Origin: Acidovorax sp. 69
Lineage (GTDB): Bacteria; Pseudomonadota; Gammaproteobacteria; Burkholderiales; Burkholderiaceae_C
Reading direction: 5' to 3'
Length of the DNA: 64,000 bases
Assembly (NCBI RefSeq): GCF_002797445.1
Contig: NZ_PGEP01000001.1
Coordinates: forward strand, 3,596,501-3,660,500
Shown here: in pieces, positions 44,195 through 53,645 of the stretch
Layout: each line of letters starts with the position of its first letter
How positions within the stretch are numbered: position 1 is the stretch's first letter
Notes under the pieces: model-generated
Databases searched by the model: none
The model's input: the letters and a program-made list of their open reading frames with translations, nothing else
What the model was told of the DNA's origin: nothing
Position numbers and translations under genes: made by a program

Positions 44195-45688
44195 ATGGCC
44201 CATCGCAAAAGTCCCGCCCGCATCGCCAAAGACGCACGCATCGCGCACTTTCTATCGCGGGCAACCCAACAGACCGCCGCGAACGCAGCGCCCGCAGCCG
44301 GACCCGCGCTTACCTGGGACGCCGTGGCCACGCTGGAAGCCCGCCTGGTGGGCCGCATCGTGCTGCCGTCCAGCCCGGACTACAACACAGCGCGGCAGGA
44401 GTCCAACCCGGCGTTCCAGTCCTACCCCGAAATCATCGTCTTTTGCGCCTGTGAAAACGACGTGCTGGAATGTATGGCGGTGGCACGCAACCACGGTGTC
44501 TGGGTGGCTGTGCGCTGCGGGGGCCACAGCACGGCGGGCTACTCGGTCAACAGCGGCATGGTGGTAGACCTGAGTGACCTGCAAGGCGTGATACTGGACC
44601 CGGCCCAAGAGTGCGTGCATGTGCTGCCGGGCACTGATTTCGACCATTTCAACGGTGCCATGAATCACACAGGCTGGCATGTACCCACGGGTGCCTGCGG
44701 CAGCGTGTGCGTGGGTGGGTTTGTGCAGGGAGGTGGCTATGGCTACACCTCGCGCGCCTTTGGCATCCAGAGCGACCTCGTCCAATCGCTCCGGGTGGCG
44801 CTGGCAGATGGCACCATCGTCTTGGCCAATGCACAAGAGCATCCCGACCTGTACTGGGCCCTGCGCGGCGGCACCGGAGGCAACTTTGGCGTAGTGCTGC
44901 AAGTGACCTACCGCATGCAGAGGCTCGACCAGGTATGGGCCTGGGCCATCCGCTGGGAGCCGGCTCACGCGGCCGAGGTTCTCACACTGATGCAGTCCCG
45001 CTTCATGAAGATCGGCGCTCCCGATGCGCTGGGCTACATGATGAATCTGGGCTTCCAGAACGGGGTGCCGGTGTACATGGTGCAGGGCATGTTCTGCGGA
45101 ACCCGCGAGGCGGGACTGGCGGCCATAGCCCCACTGCTGGCCGTTCCCTGTGCGCAGTTGCTGGTGGACAAGACTGGCACCTACCCCGACATGAACATCT
45201 GGCTGGAAGATCACCCATACACGCTGCCAGACAACCTGCCGGATGGCGTGGCCGAAACCAAGGCCAGCGGCTACATCAACACCCCCCTGGCACCCGCCGA
45301 CTGGCAGCGCATCATCGACTACTTCAAGACCTCGCCCAATCCATGGTCCCTGGCCTATCTGGAACCCTATGGAGGCGCCATCAACCGCTACCCGGTGGCA
45401 GCCAGCGCCTTCGTCCACCGCAACGTGGATGCAGACCTCGTGGTGGATGTGTTCTGGCGCGATCCCACGGAGCGCGCCCAGATGGAAGCCTGGCTCGACG
45501 GGTTCATGCAGCTGGTGAAACCATTTTTGAACGGGCATGTGTACCAGAACTACCCGGATGCGCGGCTTTCAGACTTTGCCTTTGCTTACTGGGGGCCCGC
45601 GTACCCCAAACTGCAGCAAATCAAGGCCGCTTACGACCCCAGCAACTTCTTCCACTTTGCGCAGAGCATTGGACTACCCGCCACCTGA
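44195..45688 (+). CDS. FAD-linked oxidase of the berberine-bridge (BBE-like) family
   Basis: A 497-residue VAO/PCMH-fold flavoprotein. The FAD domain contains AVRCGGHSTAGYSVNSGMVV, whose His is the usual 8-alpha-histidyl site. The second conserved loop, VPTGACGSVCVGGFVQGGGY, has a Cys where bicovalent enzymes make a 6-S-cysteinyl bond, so doubly linked FAD is likely. The C-terminal BBE segment is YQNYPDARL followed by YDPSNFFHFAQSI. There is no Sec signal, but the start is rich in Ala/Arg. GGAGG lies 10 bases before ATG 44195. Family members oxidise sugars, alcohols or alkaloids; substrate unknown. Confidence 0.86.
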   Translation: MAHRKSPARIAKDARIAHFLSRATQQTAANAAPAAGPALTWDAVATLEARLVGRIVLPSSPDYNTARQESNPAFQSYPEIIVFCACENDVLECMAVARNHGVWVAVRCGGHSTAGYSVNSGMVVDLSDLQGVILDPAQECVHVLPGTDFDHFNGAMNHTGWHVPTGACGSVCVGGFVQGGGYGYTSRAFGIQSDLVQSLRVALADGTIVLANAQEHPDLYWALRGGTGGNFGVVLQVTYRMQRLDQVWAWAIRWEPAHAAEVLTLMQSRFMKIGAPDALGYMMNLGFQNGVPVYMVQGMFCGTREAGLAAIAPLLAVPCAQLLVDKTGTYPDMNIWLEDHPYTLPDNLPDGVAETKASGYINTPLAPADWQRIIDYFKTSPNPWSLAYLEPYGGAINRYPVAASAFVHRNVDADLVVDVFWRDPTERAQMEAWLDGFMQLVKPFLNGHVYQNYPDARLSDFAFAYWGPAYPKLQQIKAAYDPSNFFHFAQSIGLPAT

Positions 45689-45725
45689 AAACAGGGCCTG
45701 ATATCCCCGCCCGTCCCGGCGTGCA

Positions 45726-47060
45726 TCACACAGAGACGGCCTGCGCATAGTGCAACCGCCCCTTGCCCGCCCGCTTGGCTGAATACATGGCCTGATCTGC
45801 ACGGCTCATGAGGGCATCAATGTCTCCTTCGAGTGGGGGATACACGGCAACGCCAATGCTGGCGCCGATACAGAGATCCCGCCCATCCACCACCATGGGC
45901 AAGTGCAGCGCCTCGATGATGCGATGACCAATGGTGTCGGTCACATCGCGGGTCACCTCCCGGTCGAGCATGACGAGAAACTCATCCCCGCCCAGGCGCG
46001 CCACGGTATCGCCCGCGCGCACGGTGCTCGCAATGCGCTGGGCCACGATGCGGAGCACCTCATCCCCAGCCCGATGACCTTCTGCGTCGTTCACGCGCTT
46101 GAATCCATCCAGGTCAAGAAACAGGAGCGCGACAGAACCTTGGTTGTGCCGCGCCTGCACCAAGGATTCTTCAAGACGCCCCTGAAATGCCGCACGATTG
46201 AGAAGACCCGTCAGCGAATCGTGATTGGCCAGGTAGTGGTGCTGGCGCGCAATCTGGATCTTGGCCGAAACATCCTGCACCAGCGCCATGATGGAAGTGA
46301 CCTGACCCTCCTCGTCGGTCAGTGCTGAGTTGAACCACTCACAATGCACCTCCACCCCATCGCTGCGTACAAAGCAGGTTTCTGCGCGGTTCTGCGACTC
46401 CTCGCCCAACTGGAGGCGTTGCAGCGCTTTCTGCAGGCTGTCATCCATGGCGGCTGGGTTCAGAAGGTCGTCCAGCCGCCGCCCCTCCAGCCCGGCCACA
46501 TGCAACCAACCCATGAGCTGCACCGCCCGTTGCGAGCAATGGAGCAACTGCAGCTTGTGGTCCATTTCCAACAACGCCAGCGGGCTGTTTTCCATGTGCG
46601 AGGAAAGCCTTTGATTGGCTGCCCGCAGCGCGTTCATGGTCACCTGCAGCTCATGTACATCCAGCGCTGTGGTGATGAAACCGTCGATGGCACCCTCGGG
46701 GTTGCGCCAGGGCGTCAGGCAAATCGTGCGCCACTCGTCAAAGCCATAGGGGGTGCGCAACATGCGCTGGTACTGAACCCTTTCGCCCCGCAAGACACGC
46801 TCCACAAAGGGCATGAACCGGGCGCAGTCTTGTTCGCCATACACGTCCACCAGCGTCTTGCCCACCAGCTGCTGCGGCACCGTGCCGAACCACCGGGAAT
46901 ACTCGTCGTTGACGTAAATCATGCGGAGACTGCGGTCGATGACTGCCATGGTCGCACCCGCGCTGCGAGAGATCAGATCAAGCAACTCCGCCTTGGACCA
47001 CGTCTCTTTCAAGGAGGTGGTGCGGGAAGATTGTGACAACTCTGGCTCGTCTTGCATCAT
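45726..47060 (-). CDS. PAS-PAS-GGDEF diguanylate cyclase
   Basis: A 444-residue cytoplasmic protein. PAS 1 is at about 25-135 (AVIDRSLRMIYVNDEYSRWF), PAS 2 about 150-270, GGDEF about 280-440. The cyclase site is RLGGDEFLVML with an RAGD I-site five residues before it, so it should be active and product-inhibited. There is no EAL domain. ATG at 47060 starts MMQDEPELSQ. It is convergent with the oxidase gene and lies 168 bases downstream of the mipA-like gene, same strand, probably as its own unit. Confidence 0.9.
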   Translation of the reverse strand: MMQDEPELSQSSRTTSLKETWSKAELLDLISRSAGATMAVIDRSLRMIYVNDEYSRWFGTVPQQLVGKTLVDVYGEQDCARFMPFVERVLRGERVQYQRMLRTPYGFDEWRTICLTPWRNPEGAIDGFITTALDVHELQVTMNALRAANQRLSSHMENSPLALLEMDHKLQLLHCSQRAVQLMGWLHVAGLEGRRLDDLLNPAAMDDSLQKALQRLQLGEESQNRAETCFVRSDGVEVHCEWFNSALTDEEGQVTSIMALVQDVSAKIQIARQHHYLANHDSLTGLLNRAAFQGRLEESLVQARHNQGSVALLFLDLDGFKRVNDAEGHRAGDEVLRIVAQRIASTVRAGDTVARLGGDEFLVMLDREVTRDVTDTIGHRIIEALHLPMVVDGRDLCIGASIGVAVYPPLEGDIDALMSRADQAMYSAKRAGKGRLHYAQAVSV

Positions 47061-47228
47061 GCGGCAAAAGCCCCATCAAGGAATAGTCATCAACAGGAAG
47101 GCAATCCAAATGACTCTGGGATTGCGCTCCAAGTGCTGCCATGCGGCCCGGCCGTTTGCAACAACATGTTGGCGCCAGCTTATCACTTTCGACCGCCAGA
47201 CCCGCTTTGCCGGGCAACAACCAGCCTC

Positions 47229-48074
47229 TCAGCGGCAACAGCGGTAGGCGAGTCCTACGGACACCGAATAGCCCATGGGCTCGACCGTCAGAGGACTGCG
47301 GCGGGCATCCCCTTTCAACTGCGACACCCGGACAGCGCCAAGAACCACCCAGTGGCGATTGATGGCCGACATGACCTCCACGCCACCGTCTACGCTGTAC
47401 AGGCCCGCGCGCGGATCAAACGCCGGCAAGGGACTTGCACCGCCCGCAGGAACACCAAAATGGCCACGCACATAAGTGTGGTCACCAAAACCGGCCCCCG
47501 CACCCACCGTTATCTTGGTGTCTGCGGTCACGGGCCAGGTGTATCCCACGCTGGTGGAAAGCTGTGCGCCACCATCGCGCCCCAGGATGTCCTGCGACAC
47601 GCCAGCCCCCACGGACCATCGGTCCGTGACGGCGTAACCCGCACTCAGCCGCGCACGCAAGGTCGAGCGTACCGACGGCAACCCCACCAGGATGGGTGCA
47701 TCGGACCCATCACGGCCCTTGTCAATGCGCAACGCGGCGCTCAGGCTGAAACGGTCACTTTGCGCCAGCGTGGCACTGGCGCCCGACTCCCGAGGCCCCA
47801 GACCATGCCCCATGAATGCACTTCCCCGCGAGGTGCTGAGTCGAAAGCGTCCATATTCAACAGCCCAAGCGGGCCGCAGACTGTTCTTGCGGCCATTGCC
47901 ACCGGCATAGTCCGGGCTGCTTCCGACGATGGCACCCAGTGCATAGTTGAACGAAGGCGCGGCGGATTTGTCTGGCAACTCCGACTCCTCGGCCCAGGCC
48001 GCCGGGAGAGCGCAGACAGACACAAGCGCCAAAACGCCCGCACGCAAGAAAATAGAACCGGTGGTGCAACACAT
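47229..48074 (-). CDS. MipA/OmpV family outer-membrane protein
   Basis: A 281-residue beta-barrel. The signal peptide ends near LPAAWA. The family pattern is clear: NYALGAIVGSSPDYAGGNGR near the start, RPAWAVEYGRFRLST, and a last strand SVGLAYRC. The E. coli relative MipA bridges MltA and PBP1B; OmpV-like members are associated with osmotic or antibiotic stress. It starts 10 bases after the uppP stop, same strand, so the two are likely co-transcribed, which fits a cell-envelope role. The last residues CCR are unusual for a barrel end, which normally finishes on an aromatic. Confidence 0.88.
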   Translation of the reverse strand: MCCTTGSIFLRAGVLALVSVCALPAAWAEESELPDKSAAPSFNYALGAIVGSSPDYAGGNGRKNSLRPAWAVEYGRFRLSTSRGSAFMGHGLGPRESGASATLAQSDRFSLSAALRIDKGRDGSDAPILVGLPSVRSTLRARLSAGYAVTDRWSVGAGVSQDILGRDGGAQLSTSVGYTWPVTADTKITVGAGAGFGDHTYVRGHFGVPAGGASPLPAFDPRAGLYSVDGGVEVMSAINRHWVVLGAVRVSQLKGDARRSPLTVEPMGYSVSVGLAYRCCR

Positions 48075-48084
48075 GGATGGATTA

Positions 48085-48909
48085 TCAATCCGCCCACTGC
48101 ACCCATCCAGTCCATGCGGTCACCAAAACGATGATCCCGAAAACGATGCGGTAGTACGCAAACGGTACAAAATTGTGGGTGCTGATGTAACGCAAAAGCC
48201 AGCGCACGCACAACCAGGCACTGAGGAAAGAAAAAACCAGCCCGGTGATGAACAGGGGAACGTCCGCCACGGACAGCAGCGCTCGCTCCTTGTACAGGCT
48301 GTATACACCCGCCCCGATCAGCGTGGGGATGGCCAGAAAGAACGAAAAATCCGTGGCTGCCTGCCGCGACAACCCCAGCAGCATGCCGCCAATGATGGTG
48401 GAGCCACTGCGGCTGGTGCCGGGCACCATGGCCAGACATTGCACGAACCCCACCTTGAGGGCATCCAGCGGTGTCATCTCATCAACGCTGTAAACCCGTG
48501 TAGCAGACGGCGGGCGGCGCTCGGCCCACAAAATGATGAAGCCCCCGATGATGAACGTGCTGGCCACCACCACTGGCGTGAACAGGTGGGCCTTGATGAC
48601 CTTGCCAAACAACAGCCCCAGAACCACCGCCGGCAGAAAACCGATGAACACGTTGAGGGCAAACCGCTGCGCCTGCCGCTCGGTGGGCAGGGACACCAGC
48701 GTGGAACGTATCTTTTGCCAATACACCAGGATGACCGCGAAAATCGCACCCGTCTGGATCGCGATATCGAACACCTTGGCTTTGGCATCATCAAAACCCA
48801 GCAACGAACCCGCCAGGATCAGGTGGCCGGTGGAAGAAATGGGCAGAAACTCGGTCAGACCCTCGACGACACCCATGATGGCGGCCTTGACCAGCAATAC
48901 AACGTCCAC
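48085..48909 (-). CDS. uppP: Undecaprenyl-diphosphatase UppP (BacA)
   Basis: A 274-residue integral membrane phosphatase that recycles undecaprenyl diphosphate for peptidoglycan and O-antigen synthesis and confers bacitracin tolerance. Catalytic motifs: [18 protein letters not shown] near residue 15-32 and [19 protein letters not shown] near 163-181. About seven or eight hydrophobic segments follow the family pattern. Its start lies 100 bases after the efflux channel stop, and that gap holds repeat copy H. Confidence 0.96.
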   Translation of the reverse strand: MDVVLLVKAAIMGVVEGLTEFLPISSTGHLILAGSLLGFDDAKAKVFDIAIQTGAIFAVILVYWQKIRSTLVSLPTERQAQRFALNVFIGFLPAVVLGLLFGKVIKAHLFTPVVVASTFIIGGFIILWAERRPPSATRVYSVDEMTPLDALKVGFVQCLAMVPGTSRSGSTIIGGMLLGLSRQAATDFSFFLAIPTLIGAGVYSLYKERALLSVADVPLFITGLVFSFLSAWLCVRWLLRYISTHNFVPFAYYRIVFGIIVLVTAWTGWVQWAD

Positions 48910-48932
48910 GCGGGCTCCTTCAAGAATATGAT

Positions 48933-48983
48933 TAAAAACGGCCTCTAGCGCTTACAAAAAAAGCGCCAACAGCTATCAAAACA
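48933..48983. repeat. Dispersed palindromic repeat, copy H (efflux operon - uppP spacer)
   Basis: TTAAAAACGGCCTCTAGCG, CTTACAAAAAAAGCGCC, AACAGCTATCAAAAC. It has both half-sites with AGCGCTT / AAGCGC facing each other over a short A-rich loop. Because it follows the efflux-channel stop (minus strand), it may end the mdt operon transcript. Confidence 0.65.
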
Positions 48984-49009
48984 GGAGTATATGCCCAGGC
49001 CGGTGTGGA

Positions 49010-50452
49010 TTATCCGCCAGGGCCAGCCTGCCACGGAACCTGCCACCCACCACCCAGCGCCTGGATCAGCGTGACGGCCGCAAGCTGTCGGTTGACCTGC
49101 AGCTGCAGCAAGGCCCGCTGGGCCGACAGCGCAGAGGCTTGGGCGGCCACCACCTCGGTGTAGCTCACCTGGCCGCTGCGGTAGCGGTTGAGCAACTGTT
49201 GCACGGTGCGCTCGGCTGCCGCTACCGCCTCCCGGCGAAGTGGTTCCTGTTCCTGCAAGGTGCGCAACGTGGTGAGCTGATCTTCCACCCCCTGAAAGGC
49301 GGTCAGCACCGTTTGCCGGTAGGCCGCCACACGGGCGTCGCGCGCTGCCTGGGCCTCATCCACCCGGGCTGCCGTAGCGCCCGCATCGAACAGCGTTTGC
49401 GCTACCGACAATCCCAACGACCACACCGTGCCCGAGGCCCTGAAAAGGTCGGCCACGCTGGAGCCGCCACTGCCCAGCGACGCTCCAAGGCTGATGCTGG
49501 GGAAATAGGCTGCGCGTTGAATGCCGATCTGCGCGTTGGCCGCAGCCACCGCACGCTCTGCCGCTGCAATGTCGGGCCTGCGCTGCAGCAGCGTAGAAGG
49601 CACACCCAAAGGCACATCGGGCACCTGGGCCACCCAATGTGCCGAGGGGAGATCAAAGGCTGCAGGCACCTGCCCGGTCAACACGGCCACGGCATGCTCG
49701 AAGCGTGCGCGGTTCTGGCGCACCGTGGCCAGATCTGCACGGGCGTTGACCAACTGGGTTTGCGCCTGCAACACATCGGTCTGGGCCACCACGCCGGCAG
49801 CGTAGCGGTTTTGCACGATCTGCAAGCTGCGTTCATAGCCCGCCACCGTGGCCCGCAACAAGTCCATCTCGGCATCGGCCTCGCGCAATTGAAAGTAGGC
49901 AGAGGCCAGGGTGCCGAGGGCCGAGAGGCGGGCTGACGCCAGATCGGCCTCGCTCGCTTGTGCGCTGGCCTGGGCATTGCTCACGCCGTTTTGCAGTCGC
50001 CCCCACAGGTCGGGCGCCCAGTCCACGCCAAGTGCCGCCTGCGTCGTGGTGCCAGACCGGCTGGAGCCCTCGCCCCCTGATCTTGTCGCGCTGCCCGACA
50101 GGTTGACCGACGGAAAGAACCCCGCGCGCTGCTGGCGCACCACAGCCTGTGCCTGGGCATACGCCGCCACCGCCGCCGCAATGTTCTGGTTGGACAGCTG
50201 CACCTGCGCTGCCAGCCGGTTCAGCTCGGCATCGCCGAACAGCTCCCACCAGGGGCCTCGCTCCAGCACATCGCCCGGCGCTGCGGGCGCCCAGGTAGCC
50301 CCTGCCTCCTTGAAGCTGGTGGGCACGGCCATGTCAGGGCGCTGGTACGGCGGTGTGACGGAGCAGGCCGTCAACAGGGCCATCGCCAGGCCCAGGGATA
50401 CCCATCGCGCCGCACGCGCGCCTGGGGTAAGCAAGTGAGAAGGTGATGTCAT
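49010..50452 (-). CDS. RND efflux outer-membrane channel lipoprotein (NodT/OprM family)
   Basis: A 480-residue TolC-type channel. The signal ends in lipobox LTAC, then SVTPPYQRPDMAVP, typical of NodT/OprM lipoproteins. Two OEP repeats of long helices follow, with the paired motifs YAAGVVAQTDVLQAQTQLV and RYRSGQVSYTEVVAAQASAL. It lies 10 bases after the last permease gene and completes the tripartite pump. ATG at 50452 was used; the longer frame adds an unconserved leader. Confidence 0.93.
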   Translation of the reverse strand: MTSPSHLLTPGARAARWVSLGLAMALLTACSVTPPYQRPDMAVPTSFKEAGATWAPAAPGDVLERGPWWELFGDAELNRLAAQVQLSNQNIAAAVAAYAQAQAVVRQQRAGFFPSVNLSGSATRSGGEGSSRSGTTTQAALGVDWAPDLWGRLQNGVSNAQASAQASEADLASARLSALGTLASAYFQLREADAEMDLLRATVAGYERSLQIVQNRYAAGVVAQTDVLQAQTQLVNARADLATVRQNRARFEHAVAVLTGQVPAAFDLPSAHWVAQVPDVPLGVPSTLLQRRPDIAAAERAVAAANAQIGIQRAAYFPSISLGASLGSGGSSVADLFRASGTVWSLGLSVAQTLFDAGATAARVDEAQAARDARVAAYRQTVLTAFQGVEDQLTTLRTLQEQEPLRREAVAAAERTVQQLLNRYRSGQVSYTEVVAAQASALSAQRALLQLQVNRQLAAVTLIQALGGGWQVPWQAGPGG

Positions 50453-50462
50453 GGTGCGCAGA

Positions 50463-53400
50463 TCAGGCAGCGGTGCCGGGAGGCCCGGCACGGCTCAGGT
50501 GTTGTTCATTGGGGGCGGGGGTACGCAGTTTGTCGAGCAGCACATACACCACCGGCGTCGTGAGCAGGGTCAGCAGCTGGCTGGCCACCAGGCCGCCAAT
50601 GATGGCCACGCCCAACGGCTGGCGCAGCTCAGACCCCTGGCCAAAGCCGATGGCCAGCGGCAATGCCCCGAGCGCAGCGGCCATGGTGGTCATGAGAATG
50701 GGGCGAAATCGCATCAGGCAAGCCTCGCGCACGGCCTCCAGTGCCGTGAGCCCGCGCGCACGCTCTGCCTCCAGGGCAAAGTCGATGATCATGATGGCGT
50801 TCTTCTTCACGATACCAATGAGCAGAAACACACCAATCAGCGCAATGATCGTGAACTGCATGTTGAACAGCAGCAGCGCCAGCACGGCGCCCACGCCGGC
50901 CGAGGGCAGCGTAGTGAGCACCGTGATCGGGTGGATCAGGCTCTCATACAGGATGCCCAGCACGATGTAGATGACCACGATGGCCGTGATGATCAAGAAC
51001 GTCTGCTGCCCCTGCGACTGCTGGGCACTCAACGCGGTGCCCTGGAAACTGCCGCGCACATTGGTGGGCATGGCGATGTCGGCTTCGGCCTGCGCGATGA
51101 CATCACGCGCCTGGCCCAACGACATGCCAGGGTCGATATTGAAGGAGATGGTGGTGGCCAGTTCACCGTCCTGGTGGCTGATCGACGTGGGTGACGCCTG
51201 CTCCACCACCCTTGCCATTGCGCTCAGGGGCACCATGGTCGAGGGCGCTGTGCTGATCACCTGACCGGTGGACGCCCCGCGCTGACCCGGGTTCGCCACC
51301 GTTCCCGTGGCACCGGTGGGGTTGGCCGCCACATAGATGTCCTTGAGCGCCGGGGGCCCGCGCGTGTACTCGGGCGCCCACTCCATGATGACGGCGTACT
51401 GGTTGAGTTCGCCATAGATCGTGGCCACCGAACGTTGCCCGAACGCGTTGTACAAGGCGTTGTCGATCGCCGATGAACTCACCCCCAGCCGCGACGCACT
51501 GGGGCGGTCGACCTCTACGTAGGTTTCCACCCCGTTCTCGGCCTGGTCCGTATCGACGTCCTGCAGCAGGGGCTCCTCTTTGAGTCGATCTGCCAGCTTG
51601 GTGGCCCACTGCTTGAGGTCCGCCAGGTTGTCGCTCTTGAGCGTGTACTGGTAGGTCGAGTTGCTGGACCGCCCACCCATGCGCAGGTCCTGCACCGGGT
51701 TCAGGAACACACGCAGGCCGGTGATCTGGTTGAGCTGGGGCCGCAGCCTTGCAATCACCGCAGGTGTGGTGTCGGTGCGCTGCTTCAGCGGCTTGAGATT
51801 CACGAACATGAATCCGCCGCCTGCGCGGCTGCCGCCGGAGAACCCGACCACAGTGTCCACCGCAGGGTCCTTGCGGATGATGTCCACCGCCTGGCGCAGC
51901 TTGCGTGCCAGCGCATCGGAAGAAATGCTCTGGTCGGCACGCAGTCCGGCATTGAGTTGCCCGTTGTCTTGCTCGGGAAAGTAGCCTTTGGGAATCTTGG
52001 CGAACAGGTACACGTTCAGCCCGATCACCGCCAGCAGGATCAGCACCACCAGCGCCTTGCTGGCCAAGGCCCAGTCCAGGCTGCTTTCATAGCCACGCAG
52101 CACCCACTGATAACCGCGTTCAGACCACCGCGCCAGGCGCGACGGCGGCTTGCCATTGGCGGGGTCATGCGCCTGCAGCAGCCAGGCACACATCATGGGC
52201 GTGGTGGTGAGCGAAATCACCAGTGAAATCATCACGGCCGCCGACAGCGTGATCGCAAATTCACGAAACAAGCGCCCCACCTGCCCGTCCATGAACAACA
52301 GGGGAATGAACACCGCCACCAGCGAGAGGCTGATGGACAACACGGTAAAACCCACCTCCCGCGCGCCTTGGAGCGCGGCCTGCATGCGGTCCATGCCCGC
52401 CTCGATGTGCCGCATGGTGTTCTCCAGCACCACGATGGCGTCGTCCACCACAAACCCCGTGGCCACGGTCAGCGCCATCAGGCTCAGGTTGTTGAGGCTG
52501 AACCCCAGAAAGTACATCACCCCAAAGGTGCCCAGCAAAGAGACCACCGTGGCCACCGCAGGTATCACCGTGGCGCGCGCCTTGCGCAAAAAGAGGCCCA
52601 CCACCAGCACCACCAGGGCAATCGAGACCATCAGCGTCAGCTCGATCTCATGCAGCGACGAGCGGATGGAATTGGTGCTGTCTGAGGCCACAGCCACCTG
52701 GATGTCTTGCGGCAGTTGTGCCTGCAGGTCGGGCAGCAAGGCACGCACCGCATCCACGGTTTCAATGATGTTGGCACCCGGCTGGCGCGTCACCAGCACG
52801 ATGATGGCGGGGTCGCCATTGAAAAGGCCTACCGTGCGGCGGTTTTCAACCCCATCCTCCAGGCGTGCCACGTCGCCCAGGCGCACCGGAGCGTTGTTGC
52901 GCCAGGCCACCACCAGAGATTCATACTCCGCGGCCTTGCGTGCCGGCGACGGCGTATAGATCTGAAGGCGCCGCCCGTCCCCTTCGATGGCACCCTTGGG
53001 ACGGTTGGCGTTCGATGCCTGGATGGCAGCGCGCACATCTTCCGTGCTGATGCCATAACGGCTCAGCGCAAACGGCAACAGCTCCACGCGCACCGCGGGC
53101 AGAGAACCGCCACCGATTTCCACCTCGCCCACGCCATCGACCTGCGACAGGCGCTGGCTCACCACATTGGAGACGGCGTCGTAGATTTCGCCCGGTGTGC
53201 GCGTCTTGGAGGTCAGCGCCAGGATGATGACGGGGGATGCCGCCGAATTGCGCTTGCGGTAGGTGGGGTTGCTGCGCAGCGTGGCTGGCAGATCGGCCCG
53301 GGCCGCATTGATGGCAGCCTGCACCTCGCGGGCCGCCGCATCGATGTTGCGGGTGAGATCAAATTGCAGGCTCACCCGGGCCGATCCATTAGAGCTGGTC

Positions 53401-53645
53401 GAGGTCATTTCGTTGACCCCGGCGATCACGCCCAAACGTCGCTCCAGCGGTGTCGCCACGCTGGTGGCCATGGTCTCCGGGCTGGCGCCTGGCAAACTGG
53501 CAGACACCGAAATGGCCGGGTAATCCACCTGCGGCAACGGCGACACCGGCAAAACGAAAAACGCGGCAATGCCAGCCAAAGCCACACCGATGGTCAACAG
53601 CACGGTGGCAACCGGGCGCTCCACAAAAGGGCGCGACAGATTCAT
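50463..53645 (-). CDS. mdtC: RND efflux permease, MdtC-like
   Basis: A 1060-residue inner-membrane proton antiporter of the HAE1 family. It opens [20 protein letters not shown], has the TM4 proton-relay pair in [13 protein letters not shown], and [21 protein letters not shown] Gly/Thr/Pro-rich insert ([20 protein letters not shown]) occurs in the second porter half and is not in E. coli MdtC. Its start overlaps the mdtB-like stop as ATGA. MdtB and MdtC form a heterotrimer exporting bile salts, novobiocin and similar compounds in E. coli. Confidence 0.92.
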   Translation of the reverse strand: MNLSRPFVERPVATVLLTIGVALAGIAAFFVLPVSPLPQVDYPAISVSASLPGASPETMATSVATPLERRLGVIAGVNEMTSTSSNGSARVSLQFDLTRNIDAAAREVQAAINAARADLPATLRSNPTYRKRNSAASPVIILALTSKTRTPGEIYDAVSNVVSQRLSQVDGVGEVEIGGGSLPAVRVELLPFALSRYGISTEDVRAAIQASNANRPKGAIEGDGRRLQIYTPSPARKAAEYESLVVAWRNNAPVRLGDVARLEDGVENRRTVGLFNGDPAIIVLVTRQPGANIIETVDAVRALLPDLQAQLPQDIQVAVASDSTNSIRSSLHEIELTLMVSIALVVLVVGLFLRKARATVIPAVATVVSLLGTFGVMYFLGFSLNNLSLMALTVATGFVVDDAIVVLENTMRHIEAGMDRMQAALQGAREVGFTVLSISLSLVAVFIPLLFMDGQVGRLFREFAITLSAAVMISLVISLTTTPMMCAWLLQAHDPANGKPPSRLARWSERGYQWVLRGYESSLDWALASKALVVLILLAVIGLNVYLFAKIPKGYFPEQDNGQLNAGLRADQSISSDALARKLRQAVDIIRKDPAVDTVVGFSGGSRAGGGFMFVNLKPLKQRTDTTPAVIARLRPQLNQITGLRVFLNPVQDLRMGGRSSNSTYQYTLKSDNLADLKQWATKLADRLKEEPLLQDVDTDQAENGVETYVEVDRPSASRLGVSSSAIDNALYNAFGQRSVATIYGELNQYAVIMEWAPEYTRGPPALKDIYVAANPTGATGTVANPGQRGASTGQVISTAPSTMVPLSAMARVVEQASPTSISHQDGELATTISFNIDPGMSLGQARDVIAQAEADIAMPTNVRGSFQGTALSAQQSQGQQTFLIITAIVVIYIVLGILYESLIHPITVLTTLPSAGVGAVLALLLFNMQFTIIALIGVFLLIGIVKKNAIMIIDFALEAERARGLTALEAVREACLMRFRPILMTTMAAALGALPLAIGFGQGSELRQPLGVAIIGGLVASQLLTLLTTPVVYVLLDKLRTPAPNEQHLSRAGPPGTAA

